Source of the DNA: JAICNR01 sp035699465
GTDB lineage: Bacteria; Gemmatimonadota; Gemmatimonadetes; JACCXV01; JAHWKZ01
Assembly: GCA_035699465.1 (NCBI GenBank)
Contig: DASSPT010000087.1
Coordinates: 1 to 13,208, forward strand
Reading direction: 5' to 3'
DNA: 13,208 nucleotides
Shown: in pieces, positions 6,383 to 13,208 of the stretch
Position numbering within the stretch: position 1 is the first letter of the stretch
How the letters are laid out: each line of letters opens with the position of its first letter
Program-made: the position numbers and the translations under genes
The notes under the pieces: generated by a model
Seen by the model: the letters and a program-made list of their open reading frames with translations, nothing else
Database searches by the model: none
Told to the model about the DNA's origin: nothing

Positions 6383-7033
6383 GTGTCCTTCTCCTTCCGG
6401 ATCAAGATCTGCGGCATCACTTCGGAGGAGGCAGCGCGTTCGGCCTTCGAAGCGGGTGTCGATCACCTGGGGCTGATCTTCTGCCCGTCGCCGCGTCGCG
6501 TCTCGGAGGAGCGCGCGGCAGCGTTGACCCGCGCGGCGCCGGCCGCGTGGGTCGGCGTGTTCGCCCACGCATCGCCCCAGGAGGTGGCCCGGACCGCCCG
6601 CGCGCTCGGGCTGGCAGCGATCCAGCTCCACGGGAGGGAATCGCCGGCCGAGTGTCGCGCGGTTCGGGAGCTGGCCGGGATCCCGGTGTGGAAGGCGATC
6701 TCCGGCGAGAAAGACGCGGAAGCCGGCTACGAGACCGCCGTCGACGCCCTCCTCCTCGACGCGGGTGACGGCGGCTCCGGACGCGCCCTCGACTGGGCGG
6801 CCGTCGGAGAGCGCTTCCCCGCCTCGCGGCGGATCGTGCCGCTCATCCTGGCGGGGGGGCTCAGCCCGGAGAACGTGGGGCGGGCGATCGAAGAGGCGCG
6901 GCCCGACGGCGTCGACGCGAGCAGTCGGCTCGAGACGAGTCCGGGGGTGAAGGACCCGCGCCTCGTGACGGAGTTCGTGCGGCGCGCCAGGAACGCCCGC
7001 CGGGCCCAGATCGCCGGGTCGGCGGCGCCATGA
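6383..7033 (+). CDS. trpF: Phosphoribosylanthranilate isomerase TrpF
   Basis: TrpF isomerises phosphoribosylanthranilate to CdRP, the substrate of TrpC. The 216-residue TIM barrel is of usual length. It has the general base Cys10 in the N-terminal KICGIT motif and the general acid Asp126 in DALLLDAGDG. GLIFCPSPRRVS is at 30-41, and the phosphate-binding LAGGLSPENV (156-165) and GVDASSRLETSPGVKD (176-191) follow; many TrpFs have SSGVE where this one has SSRLE. The GTG at 6383 is the only start that keeps the first beta strand (FRIKICG), but it lacks a clear ribosome binding site. The stop overlaps the trpB ATG as ATGA. Order of action (D, F, C, then B and A) differs from gene order, which is common. 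Confidence 0.95.
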   Translation: MSFSFRIKICGITSEEAARSAFEAGVDHLGLIFCPSPRRVSEERAAALTRAAPAAWVGVFAHASPQEVARTARALGLAAIQLHGRESPAECRAVRELAGIPVWKAISGEKDAEAGYETAVDALLLDAGDGGSGRALDWAAVGERFPASRRIVPLILAGGLSPENVGRAIEEARPDGVDASSRLETSPGVKDPRLVTEFVRRARNARRAQIAGSAAP

Positions 7034-8229
7034 GCGCGATGGCCCCGGCGAGCGGCCGACCGGGGTACTTCGGCGCGTTCGGCGGCCGCTACGTGCCCGA
7101 GACCCTCGTGTCCGCGCTGGACGAGCTCGAGCGCGCGTGGGCCGAGGCGTGGTCCGATCCGGAGTTTCACGCCGAGCTCGACGCGCTGCTCGCCGATTAC
7201 GTCGGGCGGCCCTCCCCGCTGACACACGCTCCTAGGCTCTCGGCCGAAGCGGGAGTGGACATCTGGCTCAAGCGCGAAGACCTCAACCACACCGGCGCGC
7301 ACAAGATCAACAATACGCTGGGGCAGATCCTTCTCGCTTTGCGGATGGGCAAGCGGCGGATCATCGCCGAGACGGGTGCCGGCCAGCACGGCGTGGCGAC
7401 GGCGACGGCGTGCGCGCGCTTCGGGCTGGAGTGCGTGGTCTTCATGGGCACGGAGGACACGCGGAGGCAGGCGCTCAACGTGTACAGGATGCGGCTGCTG
7501 GGGGCGGAGGTCGTGGAGGTCGACTCCGGAACCCGAACGCTCAAGGACGCCACCAACGAGGCGATCCGCGACTGGGTGACCCGTGTGGAGACGACCCACT
7601 ACGTGATCGGCTCGGTCGTGGGACCCCACCCGTATCCCACGATCGTCCGCGAGCTGCAGTCCGTGATCGGCCGCGAGGCACGGGCGCAGTCGATGGAGCG
7701 GTGGAAGACGCTTCCGGACGCCGCGATCGCGTGCGTCGGGGGAGGCTCGAACGCGATCGGGCTGTTCCATTCCTTTCTCGATGATCCCGTCGAGCTGTAC
7801 GGAGTCGAGGCGGCGGGCGAGGGGCTCGATCGCCGGCATGCGGCCACGCTCTCCCGAGGCCGGCCCGGGGTCCTGCACGGCGCCCGCAGCTACCTGCTCC
7901 AGGACGACCACGGCCAGGTGACGGGAGCGCACTCGATCGCCGCGGGCCTGGATTATCCCGGCGTGGGCCCCGAGCACTCGGCGCTGAGGGACAGCGGCCG
8001 CGTGACCTATCTGGCCGTGGACGACGCCGAAGCGCTCGACGCGTTCCATCGCACGAGCGAGCTCGAGGGCATCATCCCGGCGGTGGAGAGCGCGCATGCG
8101 ATCGCGGCGCTCCTGCGCCGCCCACGATTCCTTCCCGAGGGGGCGCGGACGATCGTCTGCCTGTCCGGACGGGGAGACAAGGACGTGCAGTCCGTGGCCG
8201 CGCTGGAAGGCGCCTCCGAAGCACGGTGA
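7030..8229 (+). CDS. trpB: Tryptophan synthase beta subunit TrpB
   Basis: TrpB is the PLP enzyme that condenses indole with serine to give tryptophan, in an alpha2beta2 complex with TrpA. The 399 residues and the motif LNHTGAHKINN place it in the main TrpB1 group, which pairs with TrpA, rather than TrpB2. PLP forms its Schiff base with Lys92. Glu114 in IAETGAGQHG is the catalytic acid, and GGGSNAIG (237-244) binds the PLP phosphate. The N-terminal YFGAFGGRYVPETL and the C-terminal CLSGRGDKD are typical. The ATG overlaps the trpF stop. The stop overlaps the GTG of the next gene, which is not trpA: two unrelated genes separate trpB from trpA by about 3.1 kb. Confidence 0.97.
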   Translation: MSAMAPASGRPGYFGAFGGRYVPETLVSALDELERAWAEAWSDPEFHAELDALLADYVGRPSPLTHAPRLSAEAGVDIWLKREDLNHTGAHKINNTLGQILLALRMGKRRIIAETGAGQHGVATATACARFGLECVVFMGTEDTRRQALNVYRMRLLGAEVVEVDSGTRTLKDATNEAIRDWVTRVETTHYVIGSVVGPHPYPTIVRELQSVIGREARAQSMERWKTLPDAAIACVGGGSNAIGLFHSFLDDPVELYGVEAAGEGLDRRHAATLSRGRPGVLHGARSYLLQDDHGQVTGAHSIAAGLDYPGVGPEHSALRDSGRVTYLAVDDAEALDAFHRTSELEGIIPAVESAHAIAALLRRPRFLPEGARTIVCLSGRGDKDVQSVAALEGASEAR

Positions 8230-9893
8230 GCGTCTCGGATCCCCAGACCACCGCCGCGGCCGCCACCGAGCTCGTGCAGGAGCTCGTCCGCGTGTTCAAG
8301 GTGCGCCGTCTCTATGGGCCCCGGCACCCGCAGCGGATCGAAGTCGAGTCCGTGGCCGCACGGCGCATCGCGTCCCTCCTGAAGGAGGAGTCCAGCGTCG
8401 AGCTGGAGATCCGCGAGACGTCCCTGCTCGCCGGCGGGGAAGCGGTCTACGAGCACGCGCCGGGTCCGGAGTCGCTGGCCAACGTCCTGTTCCGCGAGGG
8501 ACTGCGGCAGATCGTCTTCCACGACGGGCTCTCCGCGGAGGAGCTGGGCGGGTTCCTGGACGAGGTCTGGATGGCATCGCAGCAGCGGGCCGACGACGAG
8601 TTCGATCTCGTCGCCCGGTTGTGGGAGAAGCGCTTCGTTCACGTCCGGTATCTGTTCGTCGAGACGCTCTCCGACGAGGAGTGGGAGCCGCCGGCCGAGA
8701 AACGGCTCAGCGAGAGCGAGCGCGAGGCGCTGCAGGTCTCGCTCACGGAGGAGGATCTGACGGCGCTGTCCCGCCCGCCGACCGTGCTGCTGGCCGACCC
8801 CACGCTGTACTTCCTCGACGACGAAGACATGGCCGAGCTCCAGGGAGGGCTCGAGGACGAGAAAGGGCGTGCCCTGTTCTCCGAGGTGCTGACGTGCGTC
8901 CGCGAGCTCCTCATGGAGCCGATCGTGGACGATCTGTCGCCGGCGCTGGAGATGATCGAGGAGATCCATGCCGAGTACATGCGCGATCAGATCTTCCGCC
9001 GCGTGATCGAGCTGGAGGAGATCTTTCAGCCCTACCTCGCGAGCCCTGCCGCGACGGAGGAAGCGCGCGCCGCCTTCGCGCGCATGAAGGACAGCGCGCT
9101 CAGCGAGTCGAACCTGAACCGCCTCGGAGCGCGCCTGCTGGCGGGCGAGCTCGACGAAGCCGAGGCCGGTCGCTTCGTGCGCGCGTTCGGCGGAGGCCAG
9201 TTGCGAGCGCTCCTCGCCGGCCTGCCGGAGATAAAGCGGATCTGCCAGTTTCCCGCCATGGGGGCAGCCTTCGTCGAGATCGCCTCGACGGATCCGCCAG
9301 GGCTGCGCCAGGCGCTCACCGGAGACGACCCGCAGGTGGCGGGCGCTGCCGCGTTCATCGTCGGGATGACCGGCGACAGCCGGTTCCTCGATGCGCTGGG
9401 CAAGGCCCTTTCGTCGGGGGATCCGGAGGTCAGGCGGGAAGCCCTGCTCGCTCTCAAGAGCTTCGGTGGTGGACAGGCGCTGGAGTTCGTGAGCCGCGCG
9501 GTGGACGACGCCGATCCGTCCATCCGTCTCTACGCCCTCCGGCACCTGGTCAGCCACCGCTACGCGCCGGCCTTGCCGAAGGTCTCGGGCCGGATGGCGA
9601 GGGTGGACGCCGAGCGCTCGCTGACCGAGCAGCGGCTGCTCTACGAGGCCTACGGTGCGCTGGGCGGAGACCAGGTCGTGGACGACTTGATCTCACGCTT
9701 CCGCCGCCGGAAGGGGCTGTTCCGCAAGCGGGATCCCGAGGAGGCGGCGTGCGTGCTGATCGCCCTCGGCGCCACGGGGGCGGAGGCCGCGAGAGAAGTC
9801 GTGGAGCAGGCCAGCGGGGACCGCCATCCGCTCGTCGCCCGCGTCGCCGGGCAGGTGCTCCAATCGTGGGGCGCGGTGAGGGCCGAGGCGTGA
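8226..9893 (+). CDS. HEAT-repeat protein inserted in the trp operon
   Basis: A 555-residue, acidic, apparently cytoplasmic protein with no signal peptide or membrane segment. Residues about 14-115 form an alpha/beta domain starting TELVQELVRVFKVRRLY and containing LFREGLRQIVFHDGL. It resembles the N-terminus of the protein encoded next. Residues about 120-350 are mostly helical and charged, with an acidic patch near 196-212. Residues about 360-450 hold HEAT-like helical repeats (DPQVAGAAAFIVG, DPEVRREALLALKSFG, DPSIRLYALRHLV), and a further repeat region ends at about 547. No catalytic motif is visible, so a scaffold or partner-binding role is inferred. The GTG at 8226 overlaps the trpB stop as GTGA, and the stop overlaps the next GTG in the same way. 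Coupling to its neighbours is thus likely. Confidence 0.85.
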   Translation: MSVSDPQTTAAAATELVQELVRVFKVRRLYGPRHPQRIEVESVAARRIASLLKEESSVELEIRETSLLAGGEAVYEHAPGPESLANVLFREGLRQIVFHDGLSAEELGGFLDEVWMASQQRADDEFDLVARLWEKRFVHVRYLFVETLSDEEWEPPAEKRLSESEREALQVSLTEEDLTALSRPPTVLLADPTLYFLDDEDMAELQGGLEDEKGRALFSEVLTCVRELLMEPIVDDLSPALEMIEEIHAEYMRDQIFRRVIELEEIFQPYLASPAATEEARAAFARMKDSALSESNLNRLGARLLAGELDEAEAGRFVRAFGGGQLRALLAGLPEIKRICQFPAMGAAFVEIASTDPPGLRQALTGDDPQVAGAAAFIVGMTGDSRFLDALGKALSSGDPEVRREALLALKSFGGGQALEFVSRAVDDADPSIRLYALRHLVSHRYAPALPKVSGRMARVDAERSLTEQRLLYEAYGALGGDQVVDDLISRFRRRKGLFRKRDPEEAACVLIALGATGAEAAREVVEQASGDRHPLVARVAGQVLQSWGAVRAEA

Positions 9894-11332
9894 GCCACGT
9901 CGCCGCGACCGTTCCGATCCAGGGCCTCGGACGGGAGCTCGTGCAGAACCTGTTCGTCGCCCTCCGCTCCGCTCAGCTCTACGACGCCCGCAACGACACG
10001 CTCCGGGCCGCGGCGGAGCGGTTCGCGCGCACGCTGGAGGAGCTGCAGCTCGTCGACCGCTGCGCGCGGCTCGAGGTGGGCGGCGACCTGATCCTCGTGA
10101 ACGACGTTCGCATCCGCAGCGAGCTTCGGAGCTACAGCGTCCACGCCAACCTGCTGCGGTTCTTCCGCGAGATGGGAATCGGTGGCTTCGAGTGGGAAGG
10201 GGCCCCGGACGTCGGGGAGGCCGCGCGGTTCGTCAGCGTCGTCGGAAGGATGGAGCTGGAAGACGAGGACGACGACCCCGTGTTCCGTCTCCGCCAGCGG
10301 CTCGTCGACGAGGGTCTGGGCGGCACGCGTGTGCTCGAGCCGCGCGAAGAGGAGGCGGATACCCTCCTGGACGACCCCGACAAGCGGCGGCGAGCGGAGA
10401 AGACGTACCGGCACACGGTGGCCGTGACGCGCCAGCTCATGGAAAGCCTGCGCGCGGGCCACACGCTGCGCCTCACGCGGGTGCGCCGCGCCGTGCAATC
10501 GATCGTCGATCAGGTGTTCGACGACGAGAGCCTCCTCGTCGGACTCACGAACCTGCGCGACTACGACGAGCCGACGTTCACGCACAGCGTCAACGTCTGC
10601 ATCTTCGCGGTCTCGCTGGGCCAGCGGATCGGGCTCTCGCGACTCGAGCTCTACGAGCTAGGCATGTGCGGCCTGCTCCACGATCTGGGCAAGGTCGACG
10701 TCCCGCGCGACGTGCTCCTGAAGAGCGAGGCCCTGACCGACGACGAGTGGGAGGCGATGCAGCATCACCCGGCCTACGGCGTGTGGAGAATCATGGCCGG
10801 GCGTACGCAAGGGCGCGTGCCGGCGCGGGAGATGCTGGCCGCGTTCGAGCACCACCTGAACGTCGACCTGTCGGGATATCCGGCGATTCGCTATCCACGC
10901 CGGCTGTCCCTCTATTCGCGGATCGTCGCGATCTGCGATTCGTTCGATGCGGGGACGACGCCGCGCGTGTACAAGACCGACCCCATCACACCCGCGGAGA
11001 TGCTGCAGGCCCTCGAGCGCTGGAAGGGGGTGCGTTACGACCCGATCCTGATCAAGGCCTTCGTCAGCCTGCTGGGGATCTATCCGCCGGGATGCGTGGC
11101 GCTCCTGGACACCCAGGAGATCGGTGTGGTGCTGGCGGTCGATCCCGATCCGCGCAACATCAACCGCCCGCGCGTGAAGATCGTGGTCGACTCGGACGGC
11201 CTCCACATCGACGGACCGATCGTGAGCCTCGCCGAGCGGACGCCGGACGGGGACTTCGCGCGCACGGTGATCAAGGTGCTGGAGCCCGAGCGCTACGGCA
11301 TCGACTCGGCTCGCTATTTCCTGGCCGGATGA
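9890..11332 (+). CDS. HD-GYP-type phosphohydrolase with a modified GYP motif
   Basis: A 480-residue protein whose C-terminal half is an HD-GYP domain, a family that often breaks down cyclic di-GMP. Metal-binding residues are kept: His232 in THSVNV, His264-Asp265 with Lys268 in LLHDLGKVD, His293 in QHHPAYG, His321-His322, and Asp350 in VAICD. The signature loop, usually HHExxDGxGYP, reads HHLNVDLSGYP (321-331), so Glu and the first Gly are replaced by Leu; activity on cyclic di-GMP is uncertain. The stretch after it, DSFDAGTTPRVYK, and a C-terminal beta module (LLDTQEIGVVLAVD, 405-418) resemble a recurring HD-GYP subgroup. Residues about 14-120 resemble the N-terminus of the upstream HEAT protein. 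No receiver or membrane segment is present. GTG 9890 overlaps the previous stop and has GAGGG with 7 nt spacing; the stop overlaps the trpA ATG. Confidence 0.9.
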   Translation: MSHVAATVPIQGLGRELVQNLFVALRSAQLYDARNDTLRAAAERFARTLEELQLVDRCARLEVGGDLILVNDVRIRSELRSYSVHANLLRFFREMGIGGFEWEGAPDVGEAARFVSVVGRMELEDEDDDPVFRLRQRLVDEGLGGTRVLEPREEEADTLLDDPDKRRRAEKTYRHTVAVTRQLMESLRAGHTLRLTRVRRAVQSIVDQVFDDESLLVGLTNLRDYDEPTFTHSVNVCIFAVSLGQRIGLSRLELYELGMCGLLHDLGKVDVPRDVLLKSEALTDDEWEAMQHHPAYGVWRIMAGRTQGRVPAREMLAAFEHHLNVDLSGYPAIRYPRRLSLYSRIVAICDSFDAGTTPRVYKTDPITPAEMLQALERWKGVRYDPILIKAFVSLLGIYPPGCVALLDTQEIGVVLAVDPDPRNINRPRVKIVVDSDGLHIDGPIVSLAERTPDGDFARTVIKVLEPERYGIDSARYFLAG

Positions 11333-12147
11333 GGGACGCGGCGCCGTCGCGCGGAAACATGCGGCAACTGCTGGACTCTCGCGCGCGCGGGCGGAAGCTC
11401 CTAGTCCCGTACCTGACGGCGGGCTACCCCGACCGCGAGCGGTGCGCCGAGGCCCTGGCGGGGCTCGCCGACGCGGGCGCCGACGCGATCGAGCTCGGGG
11501 TCCCGTTCAGCGATCCGCTCGCCGACGGCCCGGTGATCGCGGCCGCCTCCGAGCTGGCCATCGCCGGCGGCACATCGATCGAGGACGCCTTCGACCTGGC
11601 GGCCGAGTACTTCCAAGGCGGGGGGGATCGGCCGCCGCTCGTCCTCTTCACGTACATGAACCCGGTGGCCTCGCTGGGACCCGAGCGGGTGGCCGAAGCG
11701 TGCGCGGAAGCGGGCTTCGGCGCGGTTCTGATCGCGGACCTGCCGTTCGACGAGGAACCCTCGATCGCGGCGGCGCTCGCACGGCGTGGCCTGCCCATCA
11801 TCCGCCTCGCCGCGCCGACCACTCCGCCGGAGCGGCTGGCTCGGCTCGCTCGCGGCGCGGAGGGGTTCGTCTATCTGATCGCGCGCACCGGGACGACCGG
11901 TGCGGGAGCCGGCACGGATGCGCGGGTCGCCGAGCAGGTGGCCGTCATACGCGCGAACACGGACCTGCCCGTCGTGGTCGGCTTCGGGATCGGCGACGCC
12001 TCCGCGGCGCAGCGGGCCGGGGGGCTGGCCGACGGTGTCGTCGTCGGGAGCGCGTTCGTCGAGCGACTGGGGCGCGACGGACCGGCGGCGGCTTTGCGCT
12101 GGATGCGGACGCTGCGCGACGCGCTCGATCAACCGACGTCCGTTTGA
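11329..12147 (+). CDS. trpA: Tryptophan synthase alpha subunit TrpA
   Basis: TrpA splits indole-3-glycerol phosphate into indole and glyceraldehyde 3-phosphate and passes indole to TrpB through a tunnel. The 272-residue TIM barrel is standard. It has LLVPYLTAGYPD at 24-35 and IELGVPFSDPLADGPVI at 54-70, with the catalytic pair Glu55 and Asp66 (Glu49 and Asp60 in E. coli). LFTYMNPV, LPFDEEP, VYLIARTGTTGAG and the phosphate-binding VGFGIGDAS follow. The ATG at 11329 overlaps the stop of the HD-GYP gene. ATG 11359 is an alternative start that removes ten poorly conserved residues. No good ribosome binding site precedes the first ATG, so its translation may depend on the upstream gene. Confidence 0.96.
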   Translation: MRDAAPSRGNMRQLLDSRARGRKLLVPYLTAGYPDRERCAEALAGLADAGADAIELGVPFSDPLADGPVIAAASELAIAGGTSIEDAFDLAAEYFQGGGDRPPLVLFTYMNPVASLGPERVAEACAEAGFGAVLIADLPFDEEPSIAAALARRGLPIIRLAAPTTPPERLARLARGAEGFVYLIARTGTTGAGAGTDARVAEQVAVIRANTDLPVVVGFGIGDASAAQRAGGLADGVVVGSAFVERLGRDGPAAALRWMRTLRDALDQPTSV

Positions 12148-12173
12148 CGCCCTTTCCGCCCGGATCCTAGATT
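12144..12173 (+). promoter_or_regulatory. Candidate promoter after trpA
   Basis: TTGACG (12144-12149, five of six -35 matches) and TAGATT (12168-12173, four of six -10 matches) are separated by 18 bp. The -35 overlaps the trpA TGA stop. It would give a leader of about 65 nt before the next gene's GTG, allowing that gene to be expressed apart from the trp genes. It is supported by sequence match only. Confidence 0.4.
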
Positions 12174-12216
12174 CCGGCGCTCACCTGTATCTTCTCTCCG
12201 ATTCCCTGGATTTCAT

Positions 12217-12233
12217 CGCGGCCGCGGGCCGCG
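12217..12233 (+). repeat. GC-rich hairpin just upstream of a ribosome binding site
   Basis: CGCGGCC (12217-12223), loop GCG, GGCCGCG (12227-12233): a perfect 7-bp stem with a 3-nt loop. It ends one base before the GAGG (12235-12238) that serves the GTG start at 12246. It could act as a weak pause or limit translation. There is no T-run, so it does not look like a terminator. Confidence 0.4.
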
Positions 12234-12245
12234 CGAGGTCAGGCA

Positions 12246-13043
12246 GTGGCCCAGCGCTTCGCGCTCAGCACGAGCTTCGCCGACGTCGGCAGGCACCTCG
12301 ACGTGCTCGAGGAGAAGGGCTTGGGGGTCGAGCTGTCGCTCTACGACACCGAATGGTTGCTGGCGATCGACCGCACGACCACAGTCCGGAAGCTCGGGGA
12401 CGAGATCGCGGCCCGCGGCATCGAGGTCACCGTCCACGCGCCGATCTTCGATCTCAACCCGGGTAGTCTCGATCCCGTGATCCGCAAGCACACGCGCCGC
12501 TGCTGGGAACGCGCCGTGGGAGTGGCCGGCGCGCTCCGGGCGCGCACGATCAACTTCCACACCGGCCACCACCCGCTGCTTCCCGAATCGACGTTTCCGG
12601 GCTGGCTCGCACTGTCGCTCGAGATCTGGGAGCGGATCGTGGAGCTGGCCGGCGACGCGGGAATGACGCTGCTGCTCGAGAACATGTTCGAGCCGACGCC
12701 GCAGGTTCAGCTCGACCTCCTCGCGCAGCTCGAGTCCCGGCACGCGGCCTTCACGCTCGACGTGGCGCACGCCCACATCTACGGGGCGGTTTCGATCGAC
12801 GCGTGGTGGAGCCAACTCGGACCGGCGGTGGCCGAGGTGCACCTCCACGACACGGACGGCTTCTCGGACGACCACCTCCCGATCGGCGACGGCGCGCTCG
12901 ACTGGCAGCGGGTCTTCGAGGACGTGTTCCGGAACGCGCCCGATGCGGTGAAGGTCATCGAGATGCCGTTCGAGGCCGGACTGGCGAGCTTGAGGAGGAT
13001 AAAGTCGGCGGGATACTCGGATCTGCAACTGGAGCTCCTGTGA
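12246..13043 (+). CDS. Sugar phosphate isomerase/epimerase-like TIM-barrel protein
   Basis: A 265-residue protein of the xylose isomerase-like TIM-barrel superfamily, which also includes AP endonuclease 2 (endonuclease IV). Likely metal ligands follow the superfamily pattern: Glu145 in LLLENMFE, Asp172 and His175 in TLDVAHAHIYG, His199/His201 in EVHLHDTDG, and Glu239 in KVIEMPFE. His64 (VHAP) and His105/His108 (NFHTGHH) line the barrel mouth. The segment HLPIGDGALDW (210-220) matches the HxPxGxGxxDW motif of sugar phosphate isomerases and epimerases, favouring a sugar or related small-molecule substrate over DNA. The substrate cannot be named. The start GTG 12246 has GAGG with 7 nt spacing. 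It lies about 100 nt after trpA, probably behind its own promoter, and overlaps the next gene as GTGA. Confidence 0.88.
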   Translation: MAQRFALSTSFADVGRHLDVLEEKGLGVELSLYDTEWLLAIDRTTTVRKLGDEIAARGIEVTVHAPIFDLNPGSLDPVIRKHTRRCWERAVGVAGALRARTINFHTGHHPLLPESTFPGWLALSLEIWERIVELAGDAGMTLLLENMFEPTPQVQLDLLAQLESRHAAFTLDVAHAHIYGAVSIDAWWSQLGPAVAEVHLHDTDGFSDDHLPIGDGALDWQRVFEDVFRNAPDAVKVIEMPFEAGLASLRRIKSAGYSDLQLELL

Positions 13044-13208
13044 GGCGCGTGATCGGCAAGAGGGCACATCGCTCGCTCTTCGGTAAAATCCGGGGGGTCG
13101 CGCTCGCGATCGCGCCGGCGGCGCTCCTGGCCGTGGGTCCGCCGCCGGATGGCGCGTCCATTCCGCCGTCAGGCGCCTCTCTGACGCGGCCGGACGTCTC
13201 CGCCGTGG
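13040..13208 (+). CDS. N-terminus of a probably exported protein (partial)
   Basis: An open frame of 56 codons runs off the right edge. GTG 13040 overlaps the previous stop as GTGA and has GGAG with 5 nt spacing. The product starts with a very basic stretch (RRVIGKRAHRSLFGKIR, about residues 2-18). A hydrophobic segment (GVALAIAPAALLAVG) follows, then a Pro/Ser/Gly-rich region. This is the layout of a signal peptide or signal anchor, so an envelope or secreted protein is inferred. No domain is visible in the part present. GTG 13049 is a less likely in-frame start. Confidence 0.6.
   Translation, partial: MRRVIGKRAHRSLFGKIRGVALAIAPAALLAVGPPPDGASIPPSGASLTRPDVSAV

Noticed and set aside
8007..9557. 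Minus-strand frame of 516 codons opposite the HEAT gene
   Set aside because: It has a charged repetitive composition mirroring the helical HEAT protein, no ribosome binding site and no family match. The plus strand is supported by stop/start overlaps at both ends.
4503..11630. Runs of seven G near 4504, 6853 and 11620 as frameshift or slippage sites
   Set aside because: trpD, trpF and trpA keep their conserved motifs in one frame on both sides of these runs, so no shift is needed.
12213..13067. Minus-strand frame of 284 codons opposite the isomerase-like gene
   Set aside because: The plus-strand product has ordered TIM-barrel motifs and a ribosome binding site; the minus frame has neither.

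Overview
This is a strongly GC-rich stretch of bacterial chromosome, densely packed with housekeeping genes. It has no mobile elements, RNA genes or CRISPR. The mix of features points to a GC-rich, probably uncultured Gram-negative lineage of the Eisenbacteria, Gemmatimonadota or deltaproteobacterial sort: an HtrA/DegP protease next to pur genes, a separate PurS, a LexA with an S/K dyad, and a HEAT-repeat plus HD-GYP pair. The phylum is a guess from gene content and codon bias.

Left part (minus strand, 3570 down to 1): truA, a DegP/HtrA-like periplasmic protease, purC, purS and the start of purQ run as one tight operon. truA/degP, purC/purS and purS/purQ overlap at their stop/start codons. 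The protease appears to start at a rare ATT codon that overlaps the truA stop. purC, purS and purQ act in the middle of de novo purine synthesis.

Middle (3757 to 12147): the tryptophan branch is read on the plus strand as trpD, trpC, trpF, trpB, a HEAT-repeat protein, an HD-GYP protein and trpA. lexA lies between trpD and trpC on the opposite strand. The trpD and lexA stop codons interlock in one CTAG. The likely lexA promoter and operator sit over the 5' end of trpC. From trpF onward every junction is an ATGA or GTGA overlap, so the two non-biosynthetic genes between trpB and trpA are part of the operon. Their N-terminal domains resemble each other. trpE and trpG are not in the window.

Right end (12148 to 13208): a short gap with a plausible promoter and a hairpin is followed by a xylose-isomerase-like TIM-barrel protein. 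The start of a probably exported protein overlaps its stop codon and runs off the window.

The items most worth a second look are the HEAT/HD-GYP pair inside the trp operon, lexA embedded antisense in the same operon, and the ATT-initiated protease.
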